From Anaerolineaceae bacterium (GTDB taxonomy: Bacteria; Chloroflexota; Anaerolineae; Aggregatilineales; Phototrophicaceae): a stretch of DNA of 64,000 bases. The translations under genes and the position numbers were made by a program. Positions 8,818 through 17,404 of the stretch are shown piece after piece. The stretch lies in the NCBI GenBank assembly GCA_020634115.1, contig JACKCH010000017.1, positions 62,001 to 126,000 of the forward strand, given 5' to 3'. How positions within the stretch are numbered: the first letter of the stretch is position 1; each line of letters opens with the position of its first letter. The notes below the pieces were generated by a model, which was not told where the DNA came from, searched no databases, and saw nothing but the letters and a program-made list of their open reading frames with translations.

Positions 8818-9723
8818 CTAATTCACACTGGCCTGTATGGTATAAGCAGTGGCTTCCGCTAGAGCCGGTGGTAGCAAGTCAATGCGAAAAACGCCAATCG
8901 TGTATTGCCCCCCTGATGGCAGCGTAAAGCGCGTGTTCAGCGACTGTGATGTCACCAGACTGGCCTGGAAGACAACCTGATTTTCTGCTGACAGCACCAC
9001 CATGCCGAGGTTCAGATTGCCCGAAAGCCGCGTAAAACTGAGATCAACCGTGTTGCCAGCATTGGCATCAAACGTGAAACCCAGGATTTCGCCGCCTGTG
9101 GCCGTTACCGCGCCCGACATGGGGGCATTTGCGATCATGGGGATTTTGGCGACATTCGAGAAATCCACCGCCGCCAAACCGGGGAAACCGACTCCAGAAA
9201 AGGCTGGCGGGGCGGTGATTGCCGTGTTCGACCCCACTGCCGCCGTATTATTGATTGGGGGCGTGTCTCCCGGCAGTACGATTGTGCCGTCGCGCAGGAT
9301 ACAACCGATATTGAGGGTGTATGAGCCAATGTCGTTGCTGTTATTGCCTTCAACTTCGATTGTATAGATGCCGCGAGCAGACAAGACCGGTGTGGTTCCT
9401 TCTTCGGTGCCACCGTCTCCGGTACTATCGTTATACGTTGTCCGGTTATTTGGCATAATCCAGGATAAGTGTTCATGGGTTGGTGTATAAATGTCTACCG
9501 TGAGATCTAAGGTTTGACCAATAGGTACAGCCTGAAAATTCAGAGTATCTCCAGCGGCCAGGGAGATGCTGTAGACCTGTTCCTTGTTTCCGTCTTCCAA
9601 CAGTTCGCCTTCTACAACTGAGCCGCACTGTACCGCTGTTGCGGTTTGAGCGTGCGTTTCTATCCCTGTAAAAATAAGAATGATGACCAGACTCACTGTT
9701 GTTACCCACTTGATGATACGCAT
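8818..9723 (-). CDS. secreted protein with two PPC-like domains
   Basis: 301 residues. The signal peptide (1-25) ends THAQTA. A first PPC-type domain (about 30-140; CGSVVEGELLEDGN, YTIEVEG, GSYTLNIGC) resembles the outside domain of the adjacent kinase-like protein. A linker and a second similar domain (about 195-301; GAVTATGGEILGFTFDA, YTIGVFRID) follow. PPC domains are beta-sandwich modules often found C-terminal to secreted peptidases; here there is no catalytic domain. The start is supported by AAAGGGA upstream. It lies 37 bases after the SH3b gene, so probably in one operon with the TIR set. The role is unknown; it may be a ligand or partner of the kinase-like receptor. Confidence 0.75.
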   Translation of the reverse strand: MRIIKWVTTVSLVIILIFTGIETHAQTATAVQCGSVVEGELLEDGNKEQVYSISLAAGDTLNFQAVPIGQTLDLTVDIYTPTHEHLSWIMPNNRTTYNDSTGDGGTEEGTTPVLSARGIYTIEVEGNNSNDIGSYTLNIGCILRDGTIVLPGDTPPINNTAAVGSNTAITAPPAFSGVGFPGLAAVDFSNVAKIPMIANAPMSGAVTATGGEILGFTFDANAGNTVDLSFTRLSGNLNLGMVVLSAENQVVFQASLVTSQSLNTRFTLPSGGQYTIGVFRIDLLPPALAEATAYTIQASVN

Positions 9724-9760
9724 GGATGTTCCCTTTCATATGTGCGATTGATCTTATTTT

Positions 9761-10936
9761 TCACGGTGGGCAGGATGCAGACAGGGCAGCATATTCTGCT
9801 GGTATCCAGCCCAGGCGTGTTGCAGTATCGTCGAAAATTTCATACCATACTTGTGTCGACCCTGATTCCGTGATTTTTCGCTGAACGCTCACGACGGTTC
9901 CCCATTCAATCGCATTTTGCAGAGGCGCATTCGAACGAGGCAGGGTGTGGACAATGTTCAGTAACACGGAAGGTGAACCACCTGGCGAGACAACGGTTGC
10001 GTCACAGGGGTATGCTTGCACAACCTCAACCGATGTTGGTACAGCCATAGGCACACTGAGTCCCTGAGGACAGGTAATCGCTGCCGAATTGTTGGTAAAG
10101 ATGATGTCCTCGGTGTCCCGCAGGTCAATCCGGGTTTCTACACCATTGGTGTTTTCAAAACGCCAGAAAAATGAGTTCATGATTCCTGATGCCATCGGTT
10201 GAATCGTCCCACCCAACAAGTATTCTCTATTGTAGTAGCCGTCCCAGATCACGCTGTGCAGCAACGTTGCGCCTGTATTGCTGACATAGAATACGGCATC
10301 ATCGCCATCGCAGGCTGCTGCCAGAGAGAGCACCGGCGCCTGGGCGAGTGTCGGTGCCAGAGTGGATGTGGGGGAAATCCCTGGGGTGGGTGTTGCTGTT
10401 GCCGGTGAGGACGGTGGAACATACCACTGAATCGGGCAGTTGGGTAAGGCCGCCGGGCAGCTTGTCACCAGTGCGCCGTTGTTCATCACAACGATATCAC
10501 GTGGTGCGCTGCGTAGTGAGTCATACCAAAACACATCTGCACGGGCTACATCCCGCCGGAATATTCGGTTTGGCTGTGAACAGGTACCCGGCAGCGGTGA
10601 ATTGCTCCCTGCCAGTCGCAAGATGAAACATGAATCCGGCTGTGCATAGAAGTCGGCTAACGGCAGAATGTCGAACAGGGTGGGAATGCTAATGGTTTGT
10701 GCATTTCCGCCACTATCCCTGATACGCAGTTCTAACCCCGAGAGAAGTAGGTTTTCCTGAGTGGATACATAGAGTGTGAGGGTATCTACATCTGCCAGCA
10801 GGTGGAGCGTCACCGGAATTGCGGTAGGTGACGGGGTCGGTGTTGTCGTTGGTGTCTCTTGTTGGGCATAGGCTGTTAGGCTGCCAGTCATGAACAAGAT
10901 GGCAAACGGTATCAGGTAGCTTAAAAATCGTCGCAT
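9761..10936 (-). CDS. exported protein: shared extracellular module plus SH3b-like C-terminus
   Basis: The start is taken at ATG 10936, with GGGG 9 bases upstream; this gives a clean signal peptide (MRRFLSYLIPFAILF to AYAQQ). ATGs at 10951 and 10942 are alternatives. After a Thr/Pro linker comes a domain of about 120 residues (roughly 50-165) with RIFRRDVARADVFWYD and PRDIVVMNNG, also found in the next two upstream genes. A second Pro/Thr linker, a beta domain and a C-terminal SH3b-like segment follow (VVSPGGSPSVLLNI to WYEIFDDTATRLGW). The upstream lipoprotein stop is at 10952, so the two genes abut. The function is not recognised. Confidence 0.7.
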   Translation of the reverse strand: MRRFLSYLIPFAILFMTGSLTAYAQQETPTTTPTPSPTAIPVTLHLLADVDTLTLYVSTQENLLLSGLELRIRDSGGNAQTISIPTLFDILPLADFYAQPDSCFILRLAGSNSPLPGTCSQPNRIFRRDVARADVFWYDSLRSAPRDIVVMNNGALVTSCPAALPNCPIQWYVPPSSPATATPTPGISPTSTLAPTLAQAPVLSLAAACDGDDAVFYVSNTGATLLHSVIWDGYYNREYLLGGTIQPMASGIMNSFFWRFENTNGVETRIDLRDTEDIIFTNNSAAITCPQGLSVPMAVPTSVEVVQAYPCDATVVSPGGSPSVLLNIVHTLPRSNAPLQNAIEWGTVVSVQRKITESGSTQVWYEIFDDTATRLGWIPAEYAALSASCPP

Positions 10937-10951
10937 AGCCATAAACCCCAT

Positions 10952-11647
10952 TTACGAACCGTAACGAATATCACATTCCGACAAGGCCCCCGAACAAATC
11001 TGCCCGGTGAAGCTGCCATCTTGATAGATGGCGATATCGCGCATTTGTACACGCAGAATGTCGAACCAGAACACATCAGACGGCGTGACATTTCGTTTGA
11101 ATATACGCGCCGGAACTGCACAGGCACCGGCCAGCGGTGGCGCTGCGCCATCTCTTACCAGCACATAGCAGTCGCCGACCTGAGTATCGCCCCCGGTCAA
11201 TTGCAGCCCATCAAAAAGAGTCATTACTGTAATGGTGGATGCTCCTACCGTCTGGAATTGCAGTCCGTTAAGGTTCACTGCTTCATCCACGACCAGCGTG
11301 AGCGAGTCGCGGGTGGCAAACAGGCGCAGTGTGGCTGAGGCTGGCGTGTTACTTACTACTGGCCGGGTTGGGTCAATGATTATCAGTGTCGGCGTAGCAG
11401 TTATTAGGGGTGCCAGTGTGTCCGTTTTTACCCCCGGCGTATCGGTCATCAACAGTGGCAGAGTGGTTGACTCCATCGGCTCGGTTGCTGTCGGTGTGCT
11501 GGTGCTGGTCGCAAGCCCAATACCAACCGGGATAAATGTCCCCGTCGGGCCTGAATAGGAAATGCTGGTGAGTGATGCCGAATCCTGGAAACAGCCCGCC
11601 AGCAATAACATGATGAGCAGGATGAGAAAACGAAAAGACAGCCGCAT
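10952..11647 (-). CDS. lipoprotein with the shared extracellular module
   Basis: 231 residues. The N-terminus has a lipoprotein signal with lipobox LLAGC (Cys near residue 19), so it should be anchored to the outer face of the membrane. A Thr/Pro/Ser-rich linker (about 30-105) leads to the shared module at the C-terminus (about 106-231), with ARIFKRNVTPSDVFWFD, MRDIAIYQDG and CSGALSECDIRY. The module aligns closely with the C-terminus of the TIR protein 19 bases upstream and with the N-terminal domain of the next gene. No enzyme motif is visible. Inference: an extracellular binding or sensing module on a lipid anchor, working with the TIR protein. Confidence 0.75.
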   Translation of the reverse strand: MRLSFRFLILLIMLLLAGCFQDSASLTSISYSGPTGTFIPVGIGLATSTSTPTATEPMESTTLPLLMTDTPGVKTDTLAPLITATPTLIIIDPTRPVVSNTPASATLRLFATRDSLTLVVDEAVNLNGLQFQTVGASTITVMTLFDGLQLTGGDTQVGDCYVLVRDGAAPPLAGACAVPARIFKRNVTPSDVFWFDILRVQMRDIAIYQDGSFTGQICSGALSECDIRYGS

Positions 11648-11666
11648 AATTACTTACATACCCTAC

Positions 11667-12968
11667 TTATGAACTATAGTGAATCGTACATTCCGGCAAA
11701 GTCCCTGCACACACCTGCCCGGTGGAGTTACCATCCTGATAGATGGCAATGTCGCGCACTTTCGCGCCCAGGTCGTCATACCAGAACACATCGGATGGCG
11801 CGACATCTTGACGGAAAATCTGATTGGGGATGTTGCAACTGGATGGCAGCGGCGAGGCGGTGCCAGACTTGCGCCAGATATAGCACGCGCCGGGTTGGGC
11901 GATGTTCCCGGTCAGACCGAGACCGCCTGCGAACATATCCGCCATGTTTCTGCCCTGGATGACGTTGTTAATCACCACGCCGAAGCCGAGTCCACTTACA
12001 TCCAGCGGTTGGCTGGCCGTAACGACTAATGTGAACGTGTCCTTATCCATGAAAAGCCGCAAGCTGGTGTTATCCGACGGAGGTGTTGTCGGTGAGGCTT
12101 GCTGCACGGGTGTGTTACTTGACGCCGGAACAGGCGTATCACTGGTGGGGATGGGGGTAGATGGTACCGATGTTGCGGACGGCGCTGCTGTATTGGTAGC
12201 TACCGGCGGTGTGTTGGTATCTGTCGGAATCACCGGGGCGGATGTTTCGGATGCAATCAGAGCAACCAAAGTATCAGTTGGGGAGGGTGTTGGCGTTTGA
12301 GAATTGAGAATGTTGGGTAAGATACCAACAATTGCCGCTAAAAGCGCGAATACTCCGCCGATGATAGCTACTTTTACTGTATCACTCATTCCTTTCGGAG
12401 GCTGATTTTCTGGCATCGGTTCGTTATTTCCTTCTGGTGGCTGTGTCCCGATGTTGGCCTGACTGCCGATGACTGTGCCACCGGACATCGTGCTAATATG
12501 CTGTTCGATATGTGTTCCGCTGGGCGGAGCAGGGGGCGGTGGCGTCAGTTTTTCGGCCAGCCCGATAGCCTTCCTAATCCGTTCGATGGACGCATCGGCA
12601 TATTCCCGCTCATACTGGATGGCATCATATTCCGCCAGTTCTGCAATTTCTTCGGGTAATGCGGCGCTCCCCAGGTTGAAACCCGCCGTAACAGGGATGA
12701 GTTTTACTTTATCCGAGTGGCGCAGCGCGGTGGCAATCTCGCGTCGCACCCATTCCGATTCCAGGGTGTTGGGTGCGAGGATTACCAGGAAGTAATCACG
12801 GTTGATGATTTCGCGTTCAATAATGGCCGCAAAACGTCCCCCGTTGATGGCTTCGCGGTCAAAAAAGACATCCGCCCCTGCTGATTGCAGCCTGTCATAA
12901 AGGAATCGTGCTAGATCATCGCTTGGCTGGCGGCGATAACTAATAAAAATCATGGGTTTCTGTGGCAT
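11667..12968 (-). CDS. transmembrane TIR-domain protein with extracellular shared module
   Basis: The start is taken at ATG 12968, preceded by GGGGAC, giving 433 residues. Residues 4-137 are a TIR domain: FISYRRQPSDD, GADVFFDRE, and SEWVRREIATAL. Glu77 in WVRRE sits where SARM1 and other TIR NAD-cleaving enzymes carry their catalytic Glu (WVHKE in SARM1). A Pro-rich stretch precedes one membrane helix (about 199-221), then a long Thr/Pro/Ser linker and the shared module (about 310-433; NQIFRQDVAPSDVFWYD, VRDIAIYQDG, CAGTLPECTIHY). The layout is cytosolic TIR, membrane helix and outside sensor. It is the first gene of a minus-strand run. Function in defence or signalling is inference. Confidence 0.85.
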   Translation of the reverse strand: MPQKPMIFISYRRQPSDDLARFLYDRLQSAGADVFFDREAINGGRFAAIIEREIINRDYFLVILAPNTLESEWVRREIATALRHSDKVKLIPVTAGFNLGSAALPEEIAELAEYDAIQYEREYADASIERIRKAIGLAEKLTPPPPAPPSGTHIEQHISTMSGGTVIGSQANIGTQPPEGNNEPMPENQPPKGMSDTVKVAIIGGVFALLAAIVGILPNILNSQTPTPSPTDTLVALIASETSAPVIPTDTNTPPVATNTAAPSATSVPSTPIPTSDTPVPASSNTPVQQASPTTPPSDNTSLRLFMDKDTFTLVVTASQPLDVSGLGFGVVINNVIQGRNMADMFAGGLGLTGNIAQPGACYIWRKSGTASPLPSSCNIPNQIFRQDVAPSDVFWYDDLGAKVRDIAIYQDGNSTGQVCAGTLPECTIHYSS

Positions 12969-13053
12969 GGCGTCCCCTGCGTGGTGGTGTGATTGTCCCC
13001 ACAACCATCATAACGCAAAAACACGGCTTATAACATAAAGCCGAGGCGGAAAA

Positions 13054-14664
13054 TCACATCCTGAAATTGCCGTAATGCGGCGCACCTGGACTGACCCAAT
13101 CACGGTTATACGACATCGCCAGCCCAATGGTGAGCGCCTGCCGGGTGTCACGCGGGTCGAACAGGCCGTCATCCCAGATGCGAGCTGTGCCATAGTATGG
13201 ATCGGATTCTTCCTCGAATTTGTAGCGCACCATGAATTTCATCTGTTCAATTTGTTCCATATCCGGCTCATCGCCGCGTCGTCGCGCTGCCGCCTCCTGG
13301 ATAATGCCCAACACCCCGGCGGCCTGTTCTGCTCCCATCACGGCGGTTCGACTGGTCGGCCATGCCAGCAGGAGCGTCGGGTCATAGGGGCGCCCGCACA
13401 TGGCGTAATAGCCCGCGCCGTATGCGCCGCCGATGAGGACGGTGAACTGGGGGACGCTGCTGGTGGCGACGGCGTTAATCATCTGCGAACCGTGCTTGAT
13501 GATGCCGCCTTCCTCGTATATCTGCCCGACCATGAAACCCGTGATGTTTTGCAGGTAAACCAGTGGCGTGCGGGAATGGTTGCACAGTTGGATGAACTGT
13601 GTCGCTTTGTTGGCCGATTCGGAGAACAGAATCCCGTTATTGGCGATGAATCCCACCGGAAAACCGTTGATATGGGCATGGCCGCACACCAGCGTTGGGC
13701 CGTAGTCCGGCTTGAACTCCAGGAAGCGCGAGCCATCCACCAGTCGGGCGATGACTTCGCGCATGTCGAGCGGCTGGCGGATCGTATCCACTGGCACGAT
13801 GCCCAACAACTCATCGGGGTCGTAGGCCGGGTCTTCCGGCGTCCGCAGGGCAGCGCGAATCGTCTTGGGGCGGTTGAGCGTGGCGGCAATCTCCCGCGCC
13901 AACCGAATAGCGTCGGCGTCATTTTCCGCGATAAAGTCCGCCAACCCGGAAACGCGGGCGTGCATCTCCGCGCCACCTAACGCCTCTTCCTCCACATCTT
14001 CGCCGGTTGCCATCTTGACCAGCGGCGGCCCACCCAGGAAGGCCAAACCCTGGTTGCGGACGAACACCGTGTAGTCGCTCATGCCGGGGATATAGGCGCC
14101 ACCCGCTGTGCTGTTGCCGAACACGACGGAAATCTGCGGGATGCCCAGAGCGCTCAACCGGGCTTGATTGGCAAAGCCGCGCCCGCCCGGCACGAAAATT
14201 TCGGCCTGGTGCGGCAGGTTCGCGCCGCCGCTTTCCACCAGATTGACGACTGGCAGGTGGTTCGTCATGGCGATTTCCTGCGCCCGCAGGGATTTGGTGA
14301 GCGACACCGGATAGGTTGTGCCGCCTTTGATGGCCGGGTTGTTGACGGTTATCAGACATTCCAGGCCGCTGACATGCCCGATGCCGGTGATAATCCCCGC
14401 GCCGGGTGTCTCATCGTTGTACATGCCGTAGGCCGCCAGTGGGCTGAGTTCCAGAAAAGGTGTATTCGGGTCAAGCAGCAGTTCCAGCCGTTCTCGCGCC
14501 GGGATTTTGCCGCGCTCGATCATGCGCTGGTTGCCGCGTTCGCCCGCGTTCCGCACGGTGGCCTGCCGTTCGAGCAGGGTTTGGGTGAGTTGGTGGTTGT
14601 GGGCGTAATTAGTGCGGTATTCGTCACTTTTCGTATCTATTTTTGAGCGTAGCAGAGGCATCAT
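13054..14664 (-). CDS. acyl-CoA carboxylase carboxyltransferase (beta) subunit, methylcrotonyl-CoA carboxylase-like
   Basis: 536 residues, matching the 530-560 of MCC-type beta subunits. It moves the carboxyl group from carboxybiotin to an acyl-CoA. Crotonase-fold signatures are clear: ERGKIPARERLELLLD at the N-terminus, GGAYIPGMSDYTV in the first half, and GAGYYAMCGRPYDP then VMGAEQAAGVL in the second. The segment GGAEMHARVSGLADF is closer to methylcrotonyl- or geranyl-CoA carboxylases than to propionyl-CoA carboxylase. No biotin carboxylase or biotin carrier gene is adjacent, so the alpha partner must be elsewhere. It is on the minus strand with no operon partner. The substrate is not certain. 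Confidence 0.85.
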   Translation of the reverse strand: MMPLLRSKIDTKSDEYRTNYAHNHQLTQTLLERQATVRNAGERGNQRMIERGKIPARERLELLLDPNTPFLELSPLAAYGMYNDETPGAGIITGIGHVSGLECLITVNNPAIKGGTTYPVSLTKSLRAQEIAMTNHLPVVNLVESGGANLPHQAEIFVPGGRGFANQARLSALGIPQISVVFGNSTAGGAYIPGMSDYTVFVRNQGLAFLGGPPLVKMATGEDVEEEALGGAEMHARVSGLADFIAENDADAIRLAREIAATLNRPKTIRAALRTPEDPAYDPDELLGIVPVDTIRQPLDMREVIARLVDGSRFLEFKPDYGPTLVCGHAHINGFPVGFIANNGILFSESANKATQFIQLCNHSRTPLVYLQNITGFMVGQIYEEGGIIKHGSQMINAVATSSVPQFTVLIGGAYGAGYYAMCGRPYDPTLLLAWPTSRTAVMGAEQAAGVLGIIQEAAARRRGDEPDMEQIEQMKFMVRYKFEEESDPYYGTARIWDDGLFDPRDTRQALTIGLAMSYNRDWVSPGAPHYGNFRM

Positions 14665-14815
14665 CAGTCCTATGGAATAAACCCTCTTTAATTATGATAC
14701 TCATCATAACCTGCCAGGGAATTACCCGCAATGAGGCGGAATCTGGTTGCCAATTTTCCCAAATTCGATATATTCCCTATTGAGTCTTTGCTCACATCAT
14801 TTAAGGAACATACGC

Positions 14816-17200
14816 ATGATTTTTAGAGGCTATATTAACCAGCAGGAACGCCAGCAGGCCGATCGCAAACTCATTCCGCTCATGTTTGAAGGGCTGCTGC
14901 TTGGGGGGACAGGTCTGGGCGTGTTAGCACTTATTTTTGAAATTGCGGCAGATGCGTTCAGTGTGGCTGCATACCAGACTCTGCTGGCGATTCACGGTGC
15001 GAACGGCTACCACGACATTGCTATTCTGGCCTTCATCGCGCTCTCAGTGATGCTGTTTTTGGGCATTGTCCCCGCTTACAAAGCCGGGGCATATCTACGC
15101 CCGAATGCGGGTGGCAGCGGCCCGCTGGTGGAGGCGATTGGCCCACCGCGCCTGCGTTGGCTATCGTGGGCGGGGACGAGCCTGTTTTTCTTGGATGCAG
15201 TGCTGACGATCATCATCAGTTCGATCTCTGCGGCGGATGTCACCATGCTGATTCTGCCAGAACTGGTCCAGTATCGTATCTTGTTGGCAGAGTTTTATGC
15301 CTTCTTCATCATGGCCGTGTTGGTCGCGGTTGGCCCTAAACGAGCTGTGCCACTGTTCCTAGTGGGCGGTGGCGCCTTCACCATTTTCACGGTGTTTGCT
15401 TTGAGTATTGTTGGTGCGTCTGCTTCCGGCAACCCAGAATGGGCGTTTCTCACGGAGGGTATTGTCCGGCGGCTGGAGGAGCAAGGCGTAGTTGAGCATG
15501 TGATTCGCGCTCAACAAGACCTCAGTGGCATGGAGATGGTGGTGTTTTTCCAACTGTTTTTCCGGTCTATGAGCAGCGCAATGCTCGGTTTCTCGGGTTA
15601 TGAAGTGATTCCCGCCAGTGGTAAACATGCCGCCCGCCCCAAATGGAAGGTCATCAACACTGCCCTGACGCTGGCCGCAGCCTTTCTGATCGGCACGGGA
15701 GTCGTGCAGCTTTATGCTGCCAAACAGTGGGCAATTCCGGCGACGGAGGGATACAGTACCCTGTTGATTGAGTATGAGATCGTGGCCGTACAAACGTTTG
15801 GCCGGGGGGTCGTGCCAGGGGATGGTGCTTTCACATCAAATGCCGCTGATCGTGCCGCCGCTGAAGAACGCTATGCTCAACTCCTGTTGGAAGCCGAGGA
15901 AACGGGTACGCCTAACCAGGTGATTGATGGATTGAGCGAGGATGAAGCGTTAACGGCGCTGGCGAGTGATATTGCCTTCACCCGTACTATTAACGAGGCG
16001 CTGGAAAATACAAGCGGGGTTTCGATTCTCACCCTAGCGGGCGTGCTGCTCGCATTTATTCTGCTGCTGGCACAGGGCGGCGGTTATGTGGGTGGTGCGG
16101 CGGTGATGGCGAACGCTTCACGCCTGGGACGCCTGCCGCACTTCCTGGAAGATGACCGCATGGGAATCCTGGTGATTTGGACGATTGCTGCCTTGTTTAT
16201 CCCCATTATCCGCGAGGTGGTTGTGGTCGAAAGCTATTATGCCTTCGGATTTGTCAGCGCGTTCGTCATCACCAGTACGACCGTGTTTTTTGTGCGGGAT
16301 GACGCGCTGCGTGAACGGGGGATTGAGCCGGGTTCAGGCGAGGCGAAGTCGCTGAAATTTGCCGGGCTGCGTGGCATTATTGCCAGCTATATTATGGCGG
16401 CGGTATTGGTCACACAGAAGACCGAGGCGCTAGGCGTGATTATCGTCGCGGCAGCGTTGATTACCGCTTACCAGGTGTTCATGGCTCGTGGCGGTCTCAG
16501 GCGGCTCGACCCGGCGCGGCTCAAGGTTGAGCATAAGCCAGGCACGACACCTTTTTACAACAATGGGATGCAGCGGGCGTTTGATCTGGCGCGGCAGCGG
16601 GGGATTGCCGATGGCGTCAACTATATGTTGAAACACGATGAAATGGTCAAATTCAATGTTGAGCCATACCGGATTCGCCGTCTTGTGGGGTATCTGCACG
16701 GGATTTCCGAGGAGTACTGGGAAAATCATCATGACAGCGATCACGGCGAGCATTTCCCGGAGCCGAGTGTCGCGCTGGAGGAAGCCTACCAGCAAGCCTT
16801 TGACCAGCGCCATCAGGTTAAGTCAGACATCGAGTATTATTCACACTACGGCGTTTTTACGTTTATCAAGAAATATCACATCAATTGGGTGTTTGGCACG
16901 CGGGCGCAGGAAGATGTGCTGAAGATCATGCTGCGGTTGCTTTTCCCACTCACACCGTTGGAGCAAATGTGGGCGGAGTATTGCGCTTACGAGTGGGAGA
17001 GTCTGCCGGAGGATATCTGGCAGTTCAGCCGTAAACGTTACCAGTGGGCGAAAGACCAATGGCCCAACCTAAGTGATCGTATCACGACAATCTGGACGTT
17101 GCAGGATTTTGGCCTGTTACCGGCCCAGGTTGACCGTGAGGCGTTGTTGCTGCCGAATATCAGTATCAAGCAGCCCTCGGAATTGGAAGATGAAGAGTGA
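14816..17200 (+). CDS. large APC-like permease with extended soluble C-terminus
   Basis: The start is taken at ATG 14816, with AAGGA at 14803-14807; the open frame from 14747 has no ribosome site. 794 residues. About 12 hydrophobic segments lie between residues 25 and 560, with LMFEGLLLGGTGLGVLAL first and FFRSMSSAMLGFSGYEVIPAS mid-way, as in amino-acid/polyamine (APC) carriers. A loop of about 100 residues (about 325-425) separates two halves. The last 220 residues are soluble, rich in His and aromatics (YWENHHDSDHGEHF). The substrate is unknown. It is divergent from the carboxyltransferase and convergent with the sensor kinase. The family assignment is moderate. Confidence 0.6.
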   Translation: MIFRGYINQQERQQADRKLIPLMFEGLLLGGTGLGVLALIFEIAADAFSVAAYQTLLAIHGANGYHDIAILAFIALSVMLFLGIVPAYKAGAYLRPNAGGSGPLVEAIGPPRLRWLSWAGTSLFFLDAVLTIIISSISAADVTMLILPELVQYRILLAEFYAFFIMAVLVAVGPKRAVPLFLVGGGAFTIFTVFALSIVGASASGNPEWAFLTEGIVRRLEEQGVVEHVIRAQQDLSGMEMVVFFQLFFRSMSSAMLGFSGYEVIPASGKHAARPKWKVINTALTLAAAFLIGTGVVQLYAAKQWAIPATEGYSTLLIEYEIVAVQTFGRGVVPGDGAFTSNAADRAAAEERYAQLLLEAEETGTPNQVIDGLSEDEALTALASDIAFTRTINEALENTSGVSILTLAGVLLAFILLLAQGGGYVGGAAVMANASRLGRLPHFLEDDRMGILVIWTIAALFIPIIREVVVVESYYAFGFVSAFVITSTTVFFVRDDALRERGIEPGSGEAKSLKFAGLRGIIASYIMAAVLVTQKTEALGVIIVAAALITAYQVFMARGGLRRLDPARLKVEHKPGTTPFYNNGMQRAFDLARQRGIADGVNYMLKHDEMVKFNVEPYRIRRLVGYLHGISEEYWENHHDSDHGEHFPEPSVALEEAYQQAFDQRHQVKSDIEYYSHYGVFTFIKKYHINWVFGTRAQEDVLKIMLRLLFPLTPLEQMWAEYCAYEWESLPEDIWQFSRKRYQWAKDQWPNLSDRITTIWTLQDFGLLPAQVDREALLLPNISIKQPSELEDEE

Positions 17201-17320
17201 GGAGCAGTTTGCCCTAAAAAAGGGATACATGGAGCGTGATAATACGCTCAGAAAATCAGGGCGGTAATCCGACTCGCTGGTGCATTAATGCAGTTTCACT
17301 ATTCAACACGGAGAGAAATC

Positions 17321-17342
17321 GGGCGACCACGCCGGGTCGCCC
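17321..17342. repeat. intergenic hairpin with CCCCTAC edge
   Basis: GGGCGACC (17321-17328) and GGTCGCCC (17335-17342) are perfect 8-base arms, followed by CTAC. It sits in the 204-base gap between the convergent permease and kinase genes. It is similar in style to the hairpins at 1762 and 40937. Nothing else is recognised in this gap. Confidence 0.5.
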
Positions 17343-17404
17343 CTACAAAATCCACATAATGGGGGTGATTCTGTAGAGGCAACCGCGCCGATTATGCGAA
17401 TGAC

